From Streptomyces sp. NBC_01497 (GTDB lineage Bacteria; Actinomycetota; Actinomycetes; Streptomycetales; Streptomycetaceae): a stretch of 64,000 nucleotides of DNA. How positions within the stretch are numbered: the first letter of the stretch is position 1; each line of letters opens with the position of its first letter. This document shows positions 1 to 7,761 of this stretch, piece after piece. The stretch spans positions 4,402,001 through 4,466,000 of the forward strand of contig NZ_CP109427.1 in the NCBI RefSeq assembly GCF_036250695.1, given 5' to 3'. Made by a program: the position numbers and the translations under genes. The notes below the pieces were generated by a model. That model had not been told where the DNA came from. It saw nothing but the letters and a program-made list of their open reading frames with translations, and did not search any database.

Positions 1-184
1 GGGCGGGCAGCCGGAAGCGTACTGCCACCGGGCGAGACTGGACGCGGTCCGCTACCTGGTCGACAACGGCATCAAGTGGCGGGCGATGCCCGCCGACTTC
101 CCTCCCTGGCACCGCGTCTACGCGTTCTTCCGCCGCCGGCGCGACCACGGCCTGACCCGGGAGTTCCCACGACCGGCTGCGCAG
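1..184 (+). pseudogene. IS5-family transposase fragment, truncated at both ends
   Basis: From base 2 the frame reads a typical IS5-family N-terminal region, including YLVDNGIKWRAMPADFPPW and then RDHGLTREF, the DNA-binding part of the transposases common in Streptomyces. Its start lies before the window. At about 168-170 an extra C shifts the frame: the expected continuation HDRLR is readable only one base over. Similarity stops near 184, where sequence of the opposite orientation (RHS) begins. It is therefore a broken insertion-sequence remnant without a DDE catalytic domain and cannot be active. It marks the accessory nature of the left edge. Confidence 0.75.
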
Positions 185-857
185 CCGGGGTCGAGCCACA
201 TGATGGGGTTGGAGACGTAGGTGGCCGGGTTGGGCGCGGGGGTGAGTCCGAGTGGGTCAGGGGTGAGGTAGCGGGCGGTTTCGGGGTCGTAGTGGCGGAA
301 GTAGTTGTAATGGAGGCCGGTTTCAGGGTCGTAGTACTGGCCGGGAAAGCGCAGTGGGGTGTAGGCAGTACTGTCCGCTGCCCAGGCGGTGGTGCCCCAC
401 AGGGTGCTGCGCGTGTGCCAGGCGACGTCGCCCTGTTCGTCGATGAGTTCGCTCGGGGTGCCGACGAGGTCGGTAATGATGGCGAAGAAGCGTGAGTCGA
501 TCTCGTCTTGGGACGCATCGGCCGCGCCGATGCGTTCCGTCTGAGCGAGCGGGCGCAGGCTTTGATGGTCCCAGGTGAGGGTGACGGGGGCGGGCAGGTC
601 GGGCGAGGTGGTGCTCTGTTCGCAGAGGGTGGTGCCGTCCCAGGTGAAGTCGACGCGTTCGACGACGCTTTCCCCGTCCGCTGCGAGGCGCAGCTTCGCG
701 GTACGGCGGCCGACCGGGTCGTACGTGTAGCGCCAGCGGGTGCCGTCCGGTGCGAGGACCGAGGTGAGGCGGTCCTCGGCGTCCCATTCGTACCGCCAGG
801 TGTCCGGTTTGCGGGACAGCCGGGTCTTCTGGCGGAGGGTGACGCGGCCGAGGGCTT
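185..857 (-). pseudogene. RHS/YD-repeat protein fragment (RHS core end)
   Basis: The minus strand stays open and reads like the end of an RHS repeat protein. YD-type repeats such as TWRYEWDAEDRLTSV and TRWRYTYDPVGRRTAKL lead to the hallmark core-end motif RFPGQYYDPETGLHYNYFRH, then YLTPDPLGL and NPIMWLDP. RHS proteins form a shell around a variable C-terminal toxin. Here the reading breaks immediately after WLDP at the junction with the IS5 remnant, so no toxin tip is present. The upstream end runs into the tRNA-Gly-derived repeat at 852, so no start or secretion signal remains. It is a fragment stranded between a mobile element and an attachment site. Both ends are inferred junctions, accurate to a few bases. 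Confidence 0.75.
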
Positions 858-906
858 TTCTTTGGAGCGGGTGACGAGAATCGAACTCGCGCTCTGAGCT
901 TGGGAA
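852..906. repeat. Partial tRNA-Gly copy: outer attachment-site repeat of an 8.4-kb island
   Basis: These 55 bases match 9261-9315 with one mismatch (T862 versus C9271). The matched part covers the 3' half of the tRNA-Gly(CCC) gene, from the anticodon loop through the encoded CCA, plus 11 bases downstream. Similarity ends abruptly at both sides. Such duplicated tRNA 3' ends are what tyrosine-recombinase integration leaves. No acceptor or D-arm 5' half is present, so this copy is not a functional tRNA. Confidence 0.85.
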
Positions 907-1160
907 TCACCGTTACCAGCTGCGGCAACCTGCTGTCTGACCTGCGCAAAGAGCCTCGTATGGGGTTTCTCCCGCAGCCCCGTGAATGCCCGTGGTGGCC
1001 AGTGTTGTCCGCTCTGAAGGGCACGTGGTCCCGCCTGGGGATGGCAGCCGTGCTTGCCGTCATGCTGACCGCTGGTGACAAAGCGTCGGCGGACCGTGGA
1101 CCATTCCCGGTGGACGTTTCACGACGTGCCAAGTCCGGCAGGAGGGCCAACGGGATTCGT
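907..1160. other. Gene-free stretch next to the outer repeat
   Basis: No convincing coding frame, integrase or excisionase is visible between the outer tRNA-Gly repeat and the stop codon of the histidine kinase. Readable frames lack family motifs and consistent codon bias. Confidence 0.4.
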
Positions 1161-2612
1161 TCATGGATGCGAGGTCGGAGGCGCAGGGCTCCGTGGTACC
1201 CGCACACGGAACCGGGTCCGACCCGGTCGACTGTCGAGTTCTGTGGTGCCCTGATGGGCCGCGACCACTGCGGCCACGATTGCCAGGCCGAGACCGGTGC
1301 CGCCCTCAGCGCGGGTGCGGCCCTGGTCGGCGCGGGTGAAACGTTCGAAGATGTCGGGTTGCAAGTGCTCCGGCACGCCCGGCCCGGTGTCGGTGATATC
1401 CATGCCGATCGTGCGGTCTTCCTCGGTGATACGCAGGGTGACCTCGGTGCCCGGGGGCGTGTGCGTATACGCGTTGGCCAGCAAGTTCGCGATCACCTGG
1501 TGCAGCCGGTGCGCGTCCCCTGTCAGCGTGACCGGGTCCTCGGGCAGTTCCAGACGCCATCGGTGCCTGGGCGCGGCAGTACGCGCGTCGCTCATGGCGT
1601 CCAGCGCAAGCCGGGTGAGGTCGACGGTGTCCCTGGCCAGCGGTCGTCCGGCGTCTAGCCGGGCCAGCAGGAGCAGGTCGTCGACGAGGCCGGTCATCCG
1701 CTCGCTCTCGGAGAGGATGCGTTCCAGGGCGTGGCTTACGTCCTCGGGAACCGCCCCGGGGTGGCGCAGTGCCAGTTCGGCGTGTGCGCGCACGGTGGCC
1801 ACGGGGGTACGCAGCTCGTGGCTGGCGTCCGCCGCGAAGAGCCGGAGCCGCTCCTCGCTCGCCTGCCGCCGCCGCAGTGCGTCCCCGACGTGGCCGAGCA
1901 TGCGGTTGAGTGCGGTGCCGACCTGCCCGACCTCGGTGCGCGCGTCGGTGTACGGGACCGGCCCGGGCATGGCGACGTCACCGCTGGCCAGGGGACGCCG
2001 GGTGACCTCGGTCGCGGTGGCGGCGACCCGGTTGAGAGGACGCAGGGACCACCGGACCCACAGTGTTCCCGCCACCCCTGTGACCAGTACGGCGGCTCCG
2101 AACACGATGGCCTCGACCATCTCGACGCGGTGCAGCGTCTCCTCCACGGGGCGCAGTGGCAGGCCAGTGACGAGCAGGTCGCCGTCGTCGCCGTGGACGG
2201 CAGCGACCCTGTAGTTCCCCAGGGCCGACAGGTGCAGTGTCCGGCCATGGCCGTCGGCGGGCAGGGCGGCCAGGGCGTGCCGGTCAGCGCTGGTCAGGGG
2301 GACGGAAGTGTCCGATTCATCGCGTACCACCGAGGCATGCGTCGCGGTACCCGGCAGGAGACGTGCGCCGAAGGTGCCCTCGGACTGGCCGCGCGTGTCC
2401 GCCTGATTGTCGGCGTCGGGGTGCTTTTCGTGTTCCAGGCTGGCGGGGAATCGGCCGCCCACGGCCAAAAGCTGCTGGTCGAGGCGCTGTTCGAGGAAGT
2501 TTCCGAGGGCGAGCACGGTGGTGACGCCGATCGCCAGGCACGCCAGGGTGAGCAGCAATACGAGCCCGATGCTGAGGCGGGCCCGGAGCGAACGGGGGCC
2601 GGGCAGTCTCAC
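1161..2612 (-). CDS. Sensor histidine kinase, HAMP type, of an OmpR-like pair
   Basis: 483-residue membrane histidine kinase. A first membrane helix at about 12-36 (GLVLLLTLACLAIGVT) is followed by an extracytoplasmic domain of roughly 120 residues and a second helix near 158-180. Then come HAMP, the dimerisation/phosphoacceptor box ASHELRTPVATVRAHAELAL with the phosphorylated His, the N box NLLANAYTHTPPGTEV, the D box DTGPGVPEHL, and the G box GGTGLGLAIV. The GTG start overlaps the regulator's stop by four bases (GTGA), so the two are translationally coupled. The cognate regulator lies immediately upstream. The divergent neighbours are redox genes, so this kinase may sense an envelope redox or iron cue; that is inference. 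Ligand unknown. Confidence 0.9.
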   Translation of the reverse strand: MRLPGPRSLRARLSIGLVLLLTLACLAIGVTTVLALGNFLEQRLDQQLLAVGGRFPASLEHEKHPDADNQADTRGQSEGTFGARLLPGTATHASVVRDESDTSVPLTSADRHALAALPADGHGRTLHLSALGNYRVAAVHGDDGDLLVTGLPLRPVEETLHRVEMVEAIVFGAAVLVTGVAGTLWVRWSLRPLNRVAATATEVTRRPLASGDVAMPGPVPYTDARTEVGQVGTALNRMLGHVGDALRRRQASEERLRLFAADASHELRTPVATVRAHAELALRHPGAVPEDVSHALERILSESERMTGLVDDLLLLARLDAGRPLARDTVDLTRLALDAMSDARTAAPRHRWRLELPEDPVTLTGDAHRLHQVIANLLANAYTHTPPGTEVTLRITEEDRTIGMDITDTGPGVPEHLQPDIFERFTRADQGRTRAEGGTGLGLAIVAAVVAAHQGTTELDSRPGRTRFRVRVPRSPAPPTSHP

Positions 2613-3358
2613 CGCGGCCCCCGTGGGGGACTCTCGGGCTTCAGGACGTAGCCGACCCCGCGCACGGTGTGGATCATCGGCGCCTGACCGGCGTCGACCT
2701 TCTTCCTGAGGTAGCTGATGTAGAGCTCCACAATGTGTGCCCTGCCACCGAAATCGTACGACCAGACATGGTCGAGGATGCGTTCTTTGGACAGCACCCG
2801 GCGGGGGTTGCGCATCAGGAACCGCAGCAGCTCGAACTCCGTGCGCGACAGCTCCACTGCGCGGTCGCCGCGCGTCACTTCCCGGGCGTCCTCGTCCATG
2901 ACCAGGTCCCCCACTTGCAGCAGGTCGGTGCCGGGCTCGCGCGCCATGCCGGACCTGCGCAGCAGGCCTCGCAGCCTGGCCAGCACCTCCTCCAGGCTGA
3001 ACGGTTTGGTGACGTAGTCGTCGGCGCCCGCTGTGATGCCCTTGATCCTGTCCTCGACCGCGTCCCGCGCGGTCAGGAACAGCACGCACACGTCCGGCGA
3101 CACTTCGCGCAGCGCGTGCAGGACCCGCAGGCCGTCCATGTCGGGGAGCATCCAGTCCAGGACGACGGCGTCGGGCTGGAACGCGCGGGCGGCAGCCACG
3201 GCCGTGCGGCCGTCCGCCGCTGTCCGGACCGCCCACTGCTCGTAGCGCAACGCACCGGCGAGCGCGTCGGTGAGCGCGTCCTCGTCGTCGACGACGAGGA
3301 CGCGGGCGGGTGAGCCGTCGGGTCTGCGCAGCACGGTGCGCGGGATGCGGGGGGCCAT
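2609..3358 (-). CDS. OmpR/PhoB-type response regulator
   Basis: 249-residue DNA-binding regulator. The receiver domain (about 18-130) has acidic residues VVDDED, phospho-acceptor Asp in LDWMLPDMDG, the Thr of FLTARD and the Lys of DDYVTKPFS. The C-terminal winged helix reads ELSRTEFELLRFLMRNP to HTVRGVGYVLKP, the OmpR/PhoB class. The start is the ATG at 3358, preceded by GGAAGGG at good spacing; an in-frame ATG 36 bases upstream has no ribosome site. It heads a two-gene operon with the kinase and is transcribed away from the ferric reductase operon. The shared 147-base region contains a repeat suited to this class of regulator, so it probably controls that operon or itself. Confidence 0.92.
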   Translation of the reverse strand: MAPRIPRTVLRRPDGSPARVLVVDDEDALTDALAGALRYEQWAVRTAADGRTAVAAARAFQPDAVVLDWMLPDMDGLRVLHALREVSPDVCVLFLTARDAVEDRIKGITAGADDYVTKPFSLEEVLARLRGLLRRSGMAREPGTDLLQVGDLVMDEDAREVTRGDRAVELSRTEFELLRFLMRNPRRVLSKERILDHVWSYDFGGRAHIVELYISYLRKKVDAGQAPMIHTVRGVGYVLKPESPPRGPR

Positions 3359-3402
3359 TGCCCTTCCAGCATCACCCACACCGGGCGGGGACACGGCCGC
3401 AC

Positions 3403-3464
3403 GACCCTCTGAGTTTCCTCTGAAACACGTCGGATCTCTCCATTCAGAACGTGCTCAGAGGGTC
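3403..3464. promoter_or_regulatory. Candidate response-regulator box in the divergent promoter
   Basis: The hexamer CTCTGA occurs at 3407-3412 and again at 3418-3423. The 11-base period is typical of OmpR/PhoB-class direct-repeat operators. GACCCTCTGAG (3403-3413) is also repeated inverted at 3454-3464. The position between the regulator gene and the reductase operon fits autoregulation or operon control. The assignment is inference from spacing and geometry. Confidence 0.4.
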
Positions 3465-3505
3465 ATCGGTGAGGGTGGGGCTCCGCACGCGCCAAGGAGG
3501 GACCC

Positions 3506-4879
3506 ATGACCACCGGCACTCTTCGCCATCCGCCTCCGCGCGCCCGGCCCGGGCCGTCGGCTGACCGGAGCGCCGCGGTACGCGTCGTCCCGTACGCGGC
3601 ACAGGGCCTGGGCTGGACGGGGGCCGCAGGTCTGCTCGCCATGTGGTGGCTCGACACCGGTTCCGTCGTCGGCCTCGACGGCTGGCTGACGAACGCCGGA
3701 CGCATAGCGGGACTGCTCGCGGGCTACGCGTGCGCTGTCCTGCTGGCGCTGATGGCGCGCGTGCCGCTGCTCGACCACGGTGTGGGCAGCGACCGCCTGG
3801 CACGCTGGCACGCCATGGCGGGCCGCTACGCGGTCTGCCTTATCTGCGCCCACGTGCTGCTGATCATCTGGGGCTACGCCCTGACGTCGAATGTTCCTCT
3901 CACCAGCGAGACCACCGACCTCGTCCTGCACTACCCGGAGATGCTGAAGGCCACGATCGGCTTCCTGCTGTTGTTGGGCACCGGCATCATCTCCGCCCGT
4001 GCGGTCCGCCGGAGGGTGAGCTACGAGACCTGGCACTACCTCCACTTCGCCACCTACGCAGCCGTCTTCCTCGCCTTTGGCCACACGCTCGCCAACGGGG
4101 CGGAATTCGTCGGCAACCGGGCACTGGAGATCGCGTGGTACGCGATGTACCTGTCGGTCGCGGCCCTGCTCCTCTGGTTCCGCTTCCTCGTGCCGATCCG
4201 GCGGGCGCTACGCCACCAGCTGCGCGTGGCTGAGGTCCGCGGCGAGGTCCCCGGCGTGGTCTCGGTCTACCTGACAGGCCGGCGACTGGACGTCCTGGCC
4301 GCCAGGCCGGGCCAGTTCTTCCGCTGGCGCTTCCTGGTCCGCGGCATGTGGTGGGCCGCCAACCCCTACTCCCTGTCCGCCGCGCCGGATCCCCGGTTCC
4401 TGCGGATCACCGTCAAGGCAACCGGCTCGCACAGCACGGCCCTTGCCGATCTCGCCCCCGGGACCAGGGTCCTGGCCGAGGGACCCTACGGGGGATTCAC
4501 CGCGGCCCGCGCCACCACAGGCAGGACCCTCCTGATCGCGGGGGGCGTGGGCATCACCCCGCTGCGAACGCTGTTCGAGACGCTCCCGGGCGACGTCGTC
4601 CTCATGTACCGGGCCCGCAGTACGCGTGATCTCGCCCTGCGTGACGAACTCGACGAACTGGCCCGCTCGCGCGGCACGCGCGTTCTGTACGCCCTCGACG
4701 AGCCGGGAGCCCAGGCGATACCGCTGACGGCGCGCTCCCTGCAGCGGACCGTGCCGGATCTCGCCGCACGTGACGTCTACCTGTGCGGGCCGCCCGGCAT
4801 GACGGACGCGGCACGGCGCGCCCTGCGCGCGGCCGGAGTGCCGCGCAACCGTATCCACCACGAGTCCTTCGCCTTCTGA
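3506..4879 (+). CDS. Ferric reductase-like transmembrane NAD(P)H oxidoreductase
   Basis: 457 residues, ATG after AAGGAGGGACCC. The N-terminal half holds about six membrane helices of the ferric reductase-like haem domain. Candidate haem ligands are the histidines in RWHAMAGR, ICAHVLL, TWHYLHFATY and FGHTLANG. The C-terminal half is a ferredoxin-reductase module: FAD motif NPYSLSAAP (about 288), NAD(P) motif GGVGITPLRTLFE (about 347), and the end LCGPPGMTDAARR. The family moves electrons from NAD(P)H through FAD and haem across the membrane. The next two genes encode an extracytoplasmic FMN carrier and its flavinyltransferase, so the likely acceptor is that flavoprotein rather than iron itself (inference). 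First gene of a three-gene operon. Confidence 0.88.
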   Translation: MTTGTLRHPPPRARPGPSADRSAAVRVVPYAAQGLGWTGAAGLLAMWWLDTGSVVGLDGWLTNAGRIAGLLAGYACAVLLALMARVPLLDHGVGSDRLARWHAMAGRYAVCLICAHVLLIIWGYALTSNVPLTSETTDLVLHYPEMLKATIGFLLLLGTGIISARAVRRRVSYETWHYLHFATYAAVFLAFGHTLANGAEFVGNRALEIAWYAMYLSVAALLLWFRFLVPIRRALRHQLRVAEVRGEVPGVVSVYLTGRRLDVLAARPGQFFRWRFLVRGMWWAANPYSLSAAPDPRFLRITVKATGSHSTALADLAPGTRVLAEGPYGGFTAARATTGRTLLIAGGVGITPLRTLFETLPGDVVLMYRARSTRDLALRDELDELARSRGTRVLYALDEPGAQAIPLTARSLQRTVPDLAARDVYLCGPPGMTDAARRALRAAGVPRNRIHHESFAF

Positions 4880-4899
4880 AGCCCCCGGGGAGAAGACCC

Positions 4900-5331
4900 A
4901 TGCCGCTGCACAGAGTCACCGTCACGACCGCCTCGACACTCGCGGGCGTCGCACTGCTGCTGTTCCTCAAGCCGCACCACACCGCTCCGCCCAACGTCAC
5001 CGCGCGCCCACCGGCCACCCCGCCGTCGCAGCATCCTTCCACCGCGCCGGGCGGCAACGGCCGTTTCACCGGCTCGATCATCGACACCCCTTACGGTCCC
5101 GTCCAGGTCGCGGCGACCCTCGCACACGGGAGGCTCACGGCCGTCACGGTGCTCCAGGTGCCCCGTGGAACAGGCCGGGACCAGGAGATCGCCTCGTACT
5201 CCCTGCCGCGGCTCACCCGGGAGGCACTGGGCGCGCAGAGCGCTCGTATCGACGCCGTCTCCGGGGCCAGCTACACGAGTGCCGGATACATCAACTCCCT
5301 GCAGAGCGCGCTGGACCAGGCGCATGGCTGA
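4900..5331 (+). CDS. Exported FMN-binding domain protein (RnfG/NosR-like)
   Basis: 143 residues. The ATG at 4900 has GGGGAGAAG upstream and lies 20 bases after the reductase. An N-terminal hydrophobic anchor (TTASTLAGVALLLFL) precedes a Pro/Thr-rich linker and a small FMN-binding domain. The flavinylation site resembles the ApbE target motif Dxx(s/t)gAT but reads DAVSGAS, so the residue that would carry FMN is Ser instead of the usual Thr. The protein probably sits outside the membrane and relays electrons from the reductase. Its 3' end overlaps the ApbE gene by eight bases, which supports a functional pairing. Confidence 0.85.
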   Translation: MPLHRVTVTTASTLAGVALLLFLKPHHTAPPNVTARPPATPPSQHPSTAPGGNGRFTGSIIDTPYGPVQVAATLAHGRLTAVTVLQVPRGTGRDQEIASYSLPRLTREALGAQSARIDAVSGASYTSAGYINSLQSALDQAHG

Positions 5332-6094
5332 CGACCCTGCTGGTTTCAGACACGTGGAACACGTCATGGGCACCGTGTTCTCCTTCGATATCCGAGACCG
5401 GCCCACCGTGCGCGTACGACATGCCCTGCAGGACGCTGTGCGCTGGCTCCACCGCATGGACGCGATCTTCTCGACCTACCGCCAGGACAGCGCGATCAGC
5501 CGTCTCGACAGGGGCGAGACCACACTCGACCGCTGCCCGCACGAAGTGGCGGACGTCCTCGCGTTGTGCGACCGGGCCACCGCCGCCACCCGCGGCTATT
5601 TCACGAGCAGCCCGGCCGGCAGACTCGACCCCTCGGGGCTCGTCAAGGGATGGGCCATCGAACGCGCCGCGGGGCTGCTGCATGCCGCCGGCGCACACAA
5701 CACGTACGTCAACGGCGGCGGCGACCTGCAGGTCTACGGCGAAGCGGCGTCCGGAGAGCCCTGGCGGATCGGTGTGGCACATCCCCACAGCCCCCGACGT
5801 CTCGTCGCTGTCGTGCCGGGGAGCGACATCGCCGTCGCGACGTCCGGAACTGCTGAGCGGGGCGCCCACATCTTCGACCCGCACACCGGCAAGCCGGCCG
5901 GAGCGTGGCTGTCGCTGACGGTCGTCGGTCCCCGCATCGGCCCGGCAGACGTCTTCGCCACAGCCGCCTTCGCCATGGGCGACGCGGCTCCCGCCTGGAT
6001 CGCCGAGCAGCAGGGCTACGAGGCGATGGGCATTCGGGTAGACGGCAGCGTCTGGTACAGCGACGGCTTTCCGCCGCAGGAGTCCATGTGGTGA
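5324..6094 (+). CDS. apbE: FAD:protein FMN transferase (ApbE)
   Basis: 256 residues. The ATG at 5324 overlaps the FMN-binding gene, so translation is coupled. ApbE enzymes take FMN from FAD and attach it through phosphodiester linkage to Thr/Ser in exported FMN-binding proteins. Recognisable family segments are VEHVMGTVFSF, RMDAIFSTYRQDSAISRL, the Gly-rich stretch YVNGGGDLQVYG, ATSGTAERGAHIFDP and ADVFATAAFAMG. Met and Asp residues around DPHTGKPA and ADVFATA match the Mg/FAD site region of the family. No obvious lipobox or signal peptide is seen, so it may act on the cytoplasmic side. The adjacent FMN-binding protein is its obvious substrate. Confidence 0.9.
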   Translation: MADDPAGFRHVEHVMGTVFSFDIRDRPTVRVRHALQDAVRWLHRMDAIFSTYRQDSAISRLDRGETTLDRCPHEVADVLALCDRATAATRGYFTSSPAGRLDPSGLVKGWAIERAAGLLHAAGAHNTYVNGGGDLQVYGEAASGEPWRIGVAHPHSPRRLVAVVPGSDIAVATSGTAERGAHIFDPHTGKPAGAWLSLTVVGPRIGPADVFATAAFAMGDAAPAWIAEQQGYEAMGIRVDGSVWYSDGFPPQESMW

Positions 6095-6327
6095 AGGCTC
6101 ATCGAGCGCCGGGGATGCTCATCCCGGCCGCAACGTCCTCACGTGTAACACCCGATCCGCTCGACAGTGTGACGAGTGGAGACAGGACGGTTCGCTGGGC
6201 GCCGCTGGTGGGGCTGCCGTCGGAGCCGTCCCGGCACCGTGTGGCGTTGTGGCCGCGACCTGAGCCTGGAGCGGCTGTGTCGGTGCCACCGCGACTCAAG
6301 GCCCGCGACGTGTTCGCGGCGCCCTAG

Positions 6328-6417
6328 GCAGCACGGGCCGCGCAGCGGCTCAAGGAGTCCACCGAAGCCTACGAGGACTACACCGAGAGGGTCTTCCGCG
6401 CCCTGCACCAGCCCTGA
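6328..6417 (+). pseudogene. Gene 3'-end remnant
   Basis: A 29-codon open stretch ends in TGA and reads like a genuine helical protein tail (LKESTEAYEDYTERVFRAL). An in-frame TAG at 6325-6327 sits directly upstream and no start codon lies between. It looks like the surviving C-terminus of a deleted gene, consistent with rearrangement inside the island. Family not recognised. Confidence 0.4.
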
Positions 6418-6437
6418 AGGTCGGAGGACCTCCCCAC

Positions 6438-7643
6438 ATGACCACGCAACTCCCGGGCCCCACCGTGGCCCGATGGCGGACATGGCCGCTGTACACGGCC
6501 GGATTCACCACTGCCTTCGGCGCCCACGGAGTCGCTGCCAACCTGGGACGTTTTACCACCGGCCACCACGACTCCCTGCTCATGCTCGGCGGTCTGCTCG
6601 CCCTGTACGACGGCGCCGAGGTCCTCCTCAAGCCCGTCTTCGGCACCCTGTCCGACCGCATCGGCGCCCGCCCCGTCCTGATCGGCGGCCTGATTGCCTT
6701 CGCCGCCTCCTCCGTCCTGTTCACGCTCGCCCACGACAGCGGCCTGCTGTGGGCGGCACGGCTCGGCCAGGGAGCCGCCGCCTCCGCGTTCTCCCCGGCG
6801 GCCTCGGCCCTGGTCGCCCGCCTGAACCCGGCGGCCAAGCGCGGCCGGGCCTTCGGCTCGTACGGTTTCTTCAAGAGCATCGGCTACACCGCGGGACCCG
6901 TACTCGGCGGCGCGCTCGTCGCGCTCGGCGGTCTCACTCTCCTGTTCACCGCCATGACGGCGCTCGCCGCCGTTGTCGCGGTGTGGGCAGTCTGTACGGT
7001 GCCCCCACTGGCACCGCTTCCCAGGCAACGGCAGACCGTGCTCGACCTCGCGAAGCGGCTGGGCCAGGGAAGCTTCCTGCGGCCCACGACCGCGCTGGCC
7101 CTGGCGACCGCCGCGCTGTCGGTCGGTGTGGGCTTCCTGCCGATCGCCGGGAACGCCGCGCATCTCGGCCCGATCGCCACCGGTGCGGCCGTCTCCCTCC
7201 TCGCCGCCACCGCGGCACTCGTGCAGCCATGCGCCGGAGCCGCCCTGGACCACGGGCGTCTCACCACCTCGACCGGCACCACCACCGGCCTCGCGGTCAC
7301 CGCCGCCGGCCTCGCCGCCGTGACACTGCCCGGCTTGTCCGGCCTCCTCCTGGCCGCCGTCCTGATCGGCACGGGTACCGGGCTGATCACTCCGATCGCC
7401 TTCACCGCACTGGCAGCGTCCACCACGCCCGAACACCTCGGCCAGACCATGGGATCCGCGGAACTCGGCCGAGAACTCGGCGACGCGGGCGGCCCGCTGA
7501 TCGTCGCCGCCGTCGCGACGGTCACCACCCTCACCGGCGGTTTCGCCGTCCTCGCCGCCCTGACGGCCGCCGCCGTCCTTACTGCCCGCCCTGCGACGAG
7601 CCAGTCGGATCAGCCTCAAGTCCCCTCAGACGGGCTCCACTAG
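6438..7643 (+). CDS. MFS drug-type exporter
   Basis: 401 residues with twelve predicted membrane helices. The start ATG follows GGAGG by ten bases. The loop 2-3 motif of the major facilitator superfamily is seen as GTLSDRIGARPVLIGG; motif-C-like Gly/Pro pattern follows in helix 5 (YTAGPVLGGALV). Length and layout fit 12-helix DHA1-type proton-coupled efflux carriers. It stands alone between the ApbE gene and an APC permease in the same direction. Substrate cannot be told from sequence. Leaderless remnants upstream suggest that it was joined to this place by rearrangement. Confidence 0.85.
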   Translation: MTTQLPGPTVARWRTWPLYTAGFTTAFGAHGVAANLGRFTTGHHDSLLMLGGLLALYDGAEVLLKPVFGTLSDRIGARPVLIGGLIAFAASSVLFTLAHDSGLLWAARLGQGAAASAFSPAASALVARLNPAAKRGRAFGSYGFFKSIGYTAGPVLGGALVALGGLTLLFTAMTALAAVVAVWAVCTVPPLAPLPRQRQTVLDLAKRLGQGSFLRPTTALALATAALSVGVGFLPIAGNAAHLGPIATGAAVSLLAATAALVQPCAGAALDHGRLTTSTGTTTGLAVTAAGLAAVTLPGLSGLLLAAVLIGTGTGLITPIAFTALAASTTPEHLGQTMGSAELGRELGDAGGPLIVAAVATVTTLTGGFAVLAALTAAAVLTARPATSQSDQPQVPSDGLH

Positions 7644-7761
7644 CTCCGGCATCCGAAGTCTCCCGAGGGGCGCAGGTCGGCTGATCGACACCTTGCTCAT
7701 ATATCGTGCGGCAAATTTCGGATTCCGTTATGACCACGAGACCGTGGTCGAGGAGCGAACG

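Noticed and set aside
907..1160. Possible small gene or excisionase just inside the island
   Set aside because: Open frames exist but have no ribosome site, no family motif and no consistent codon bias.
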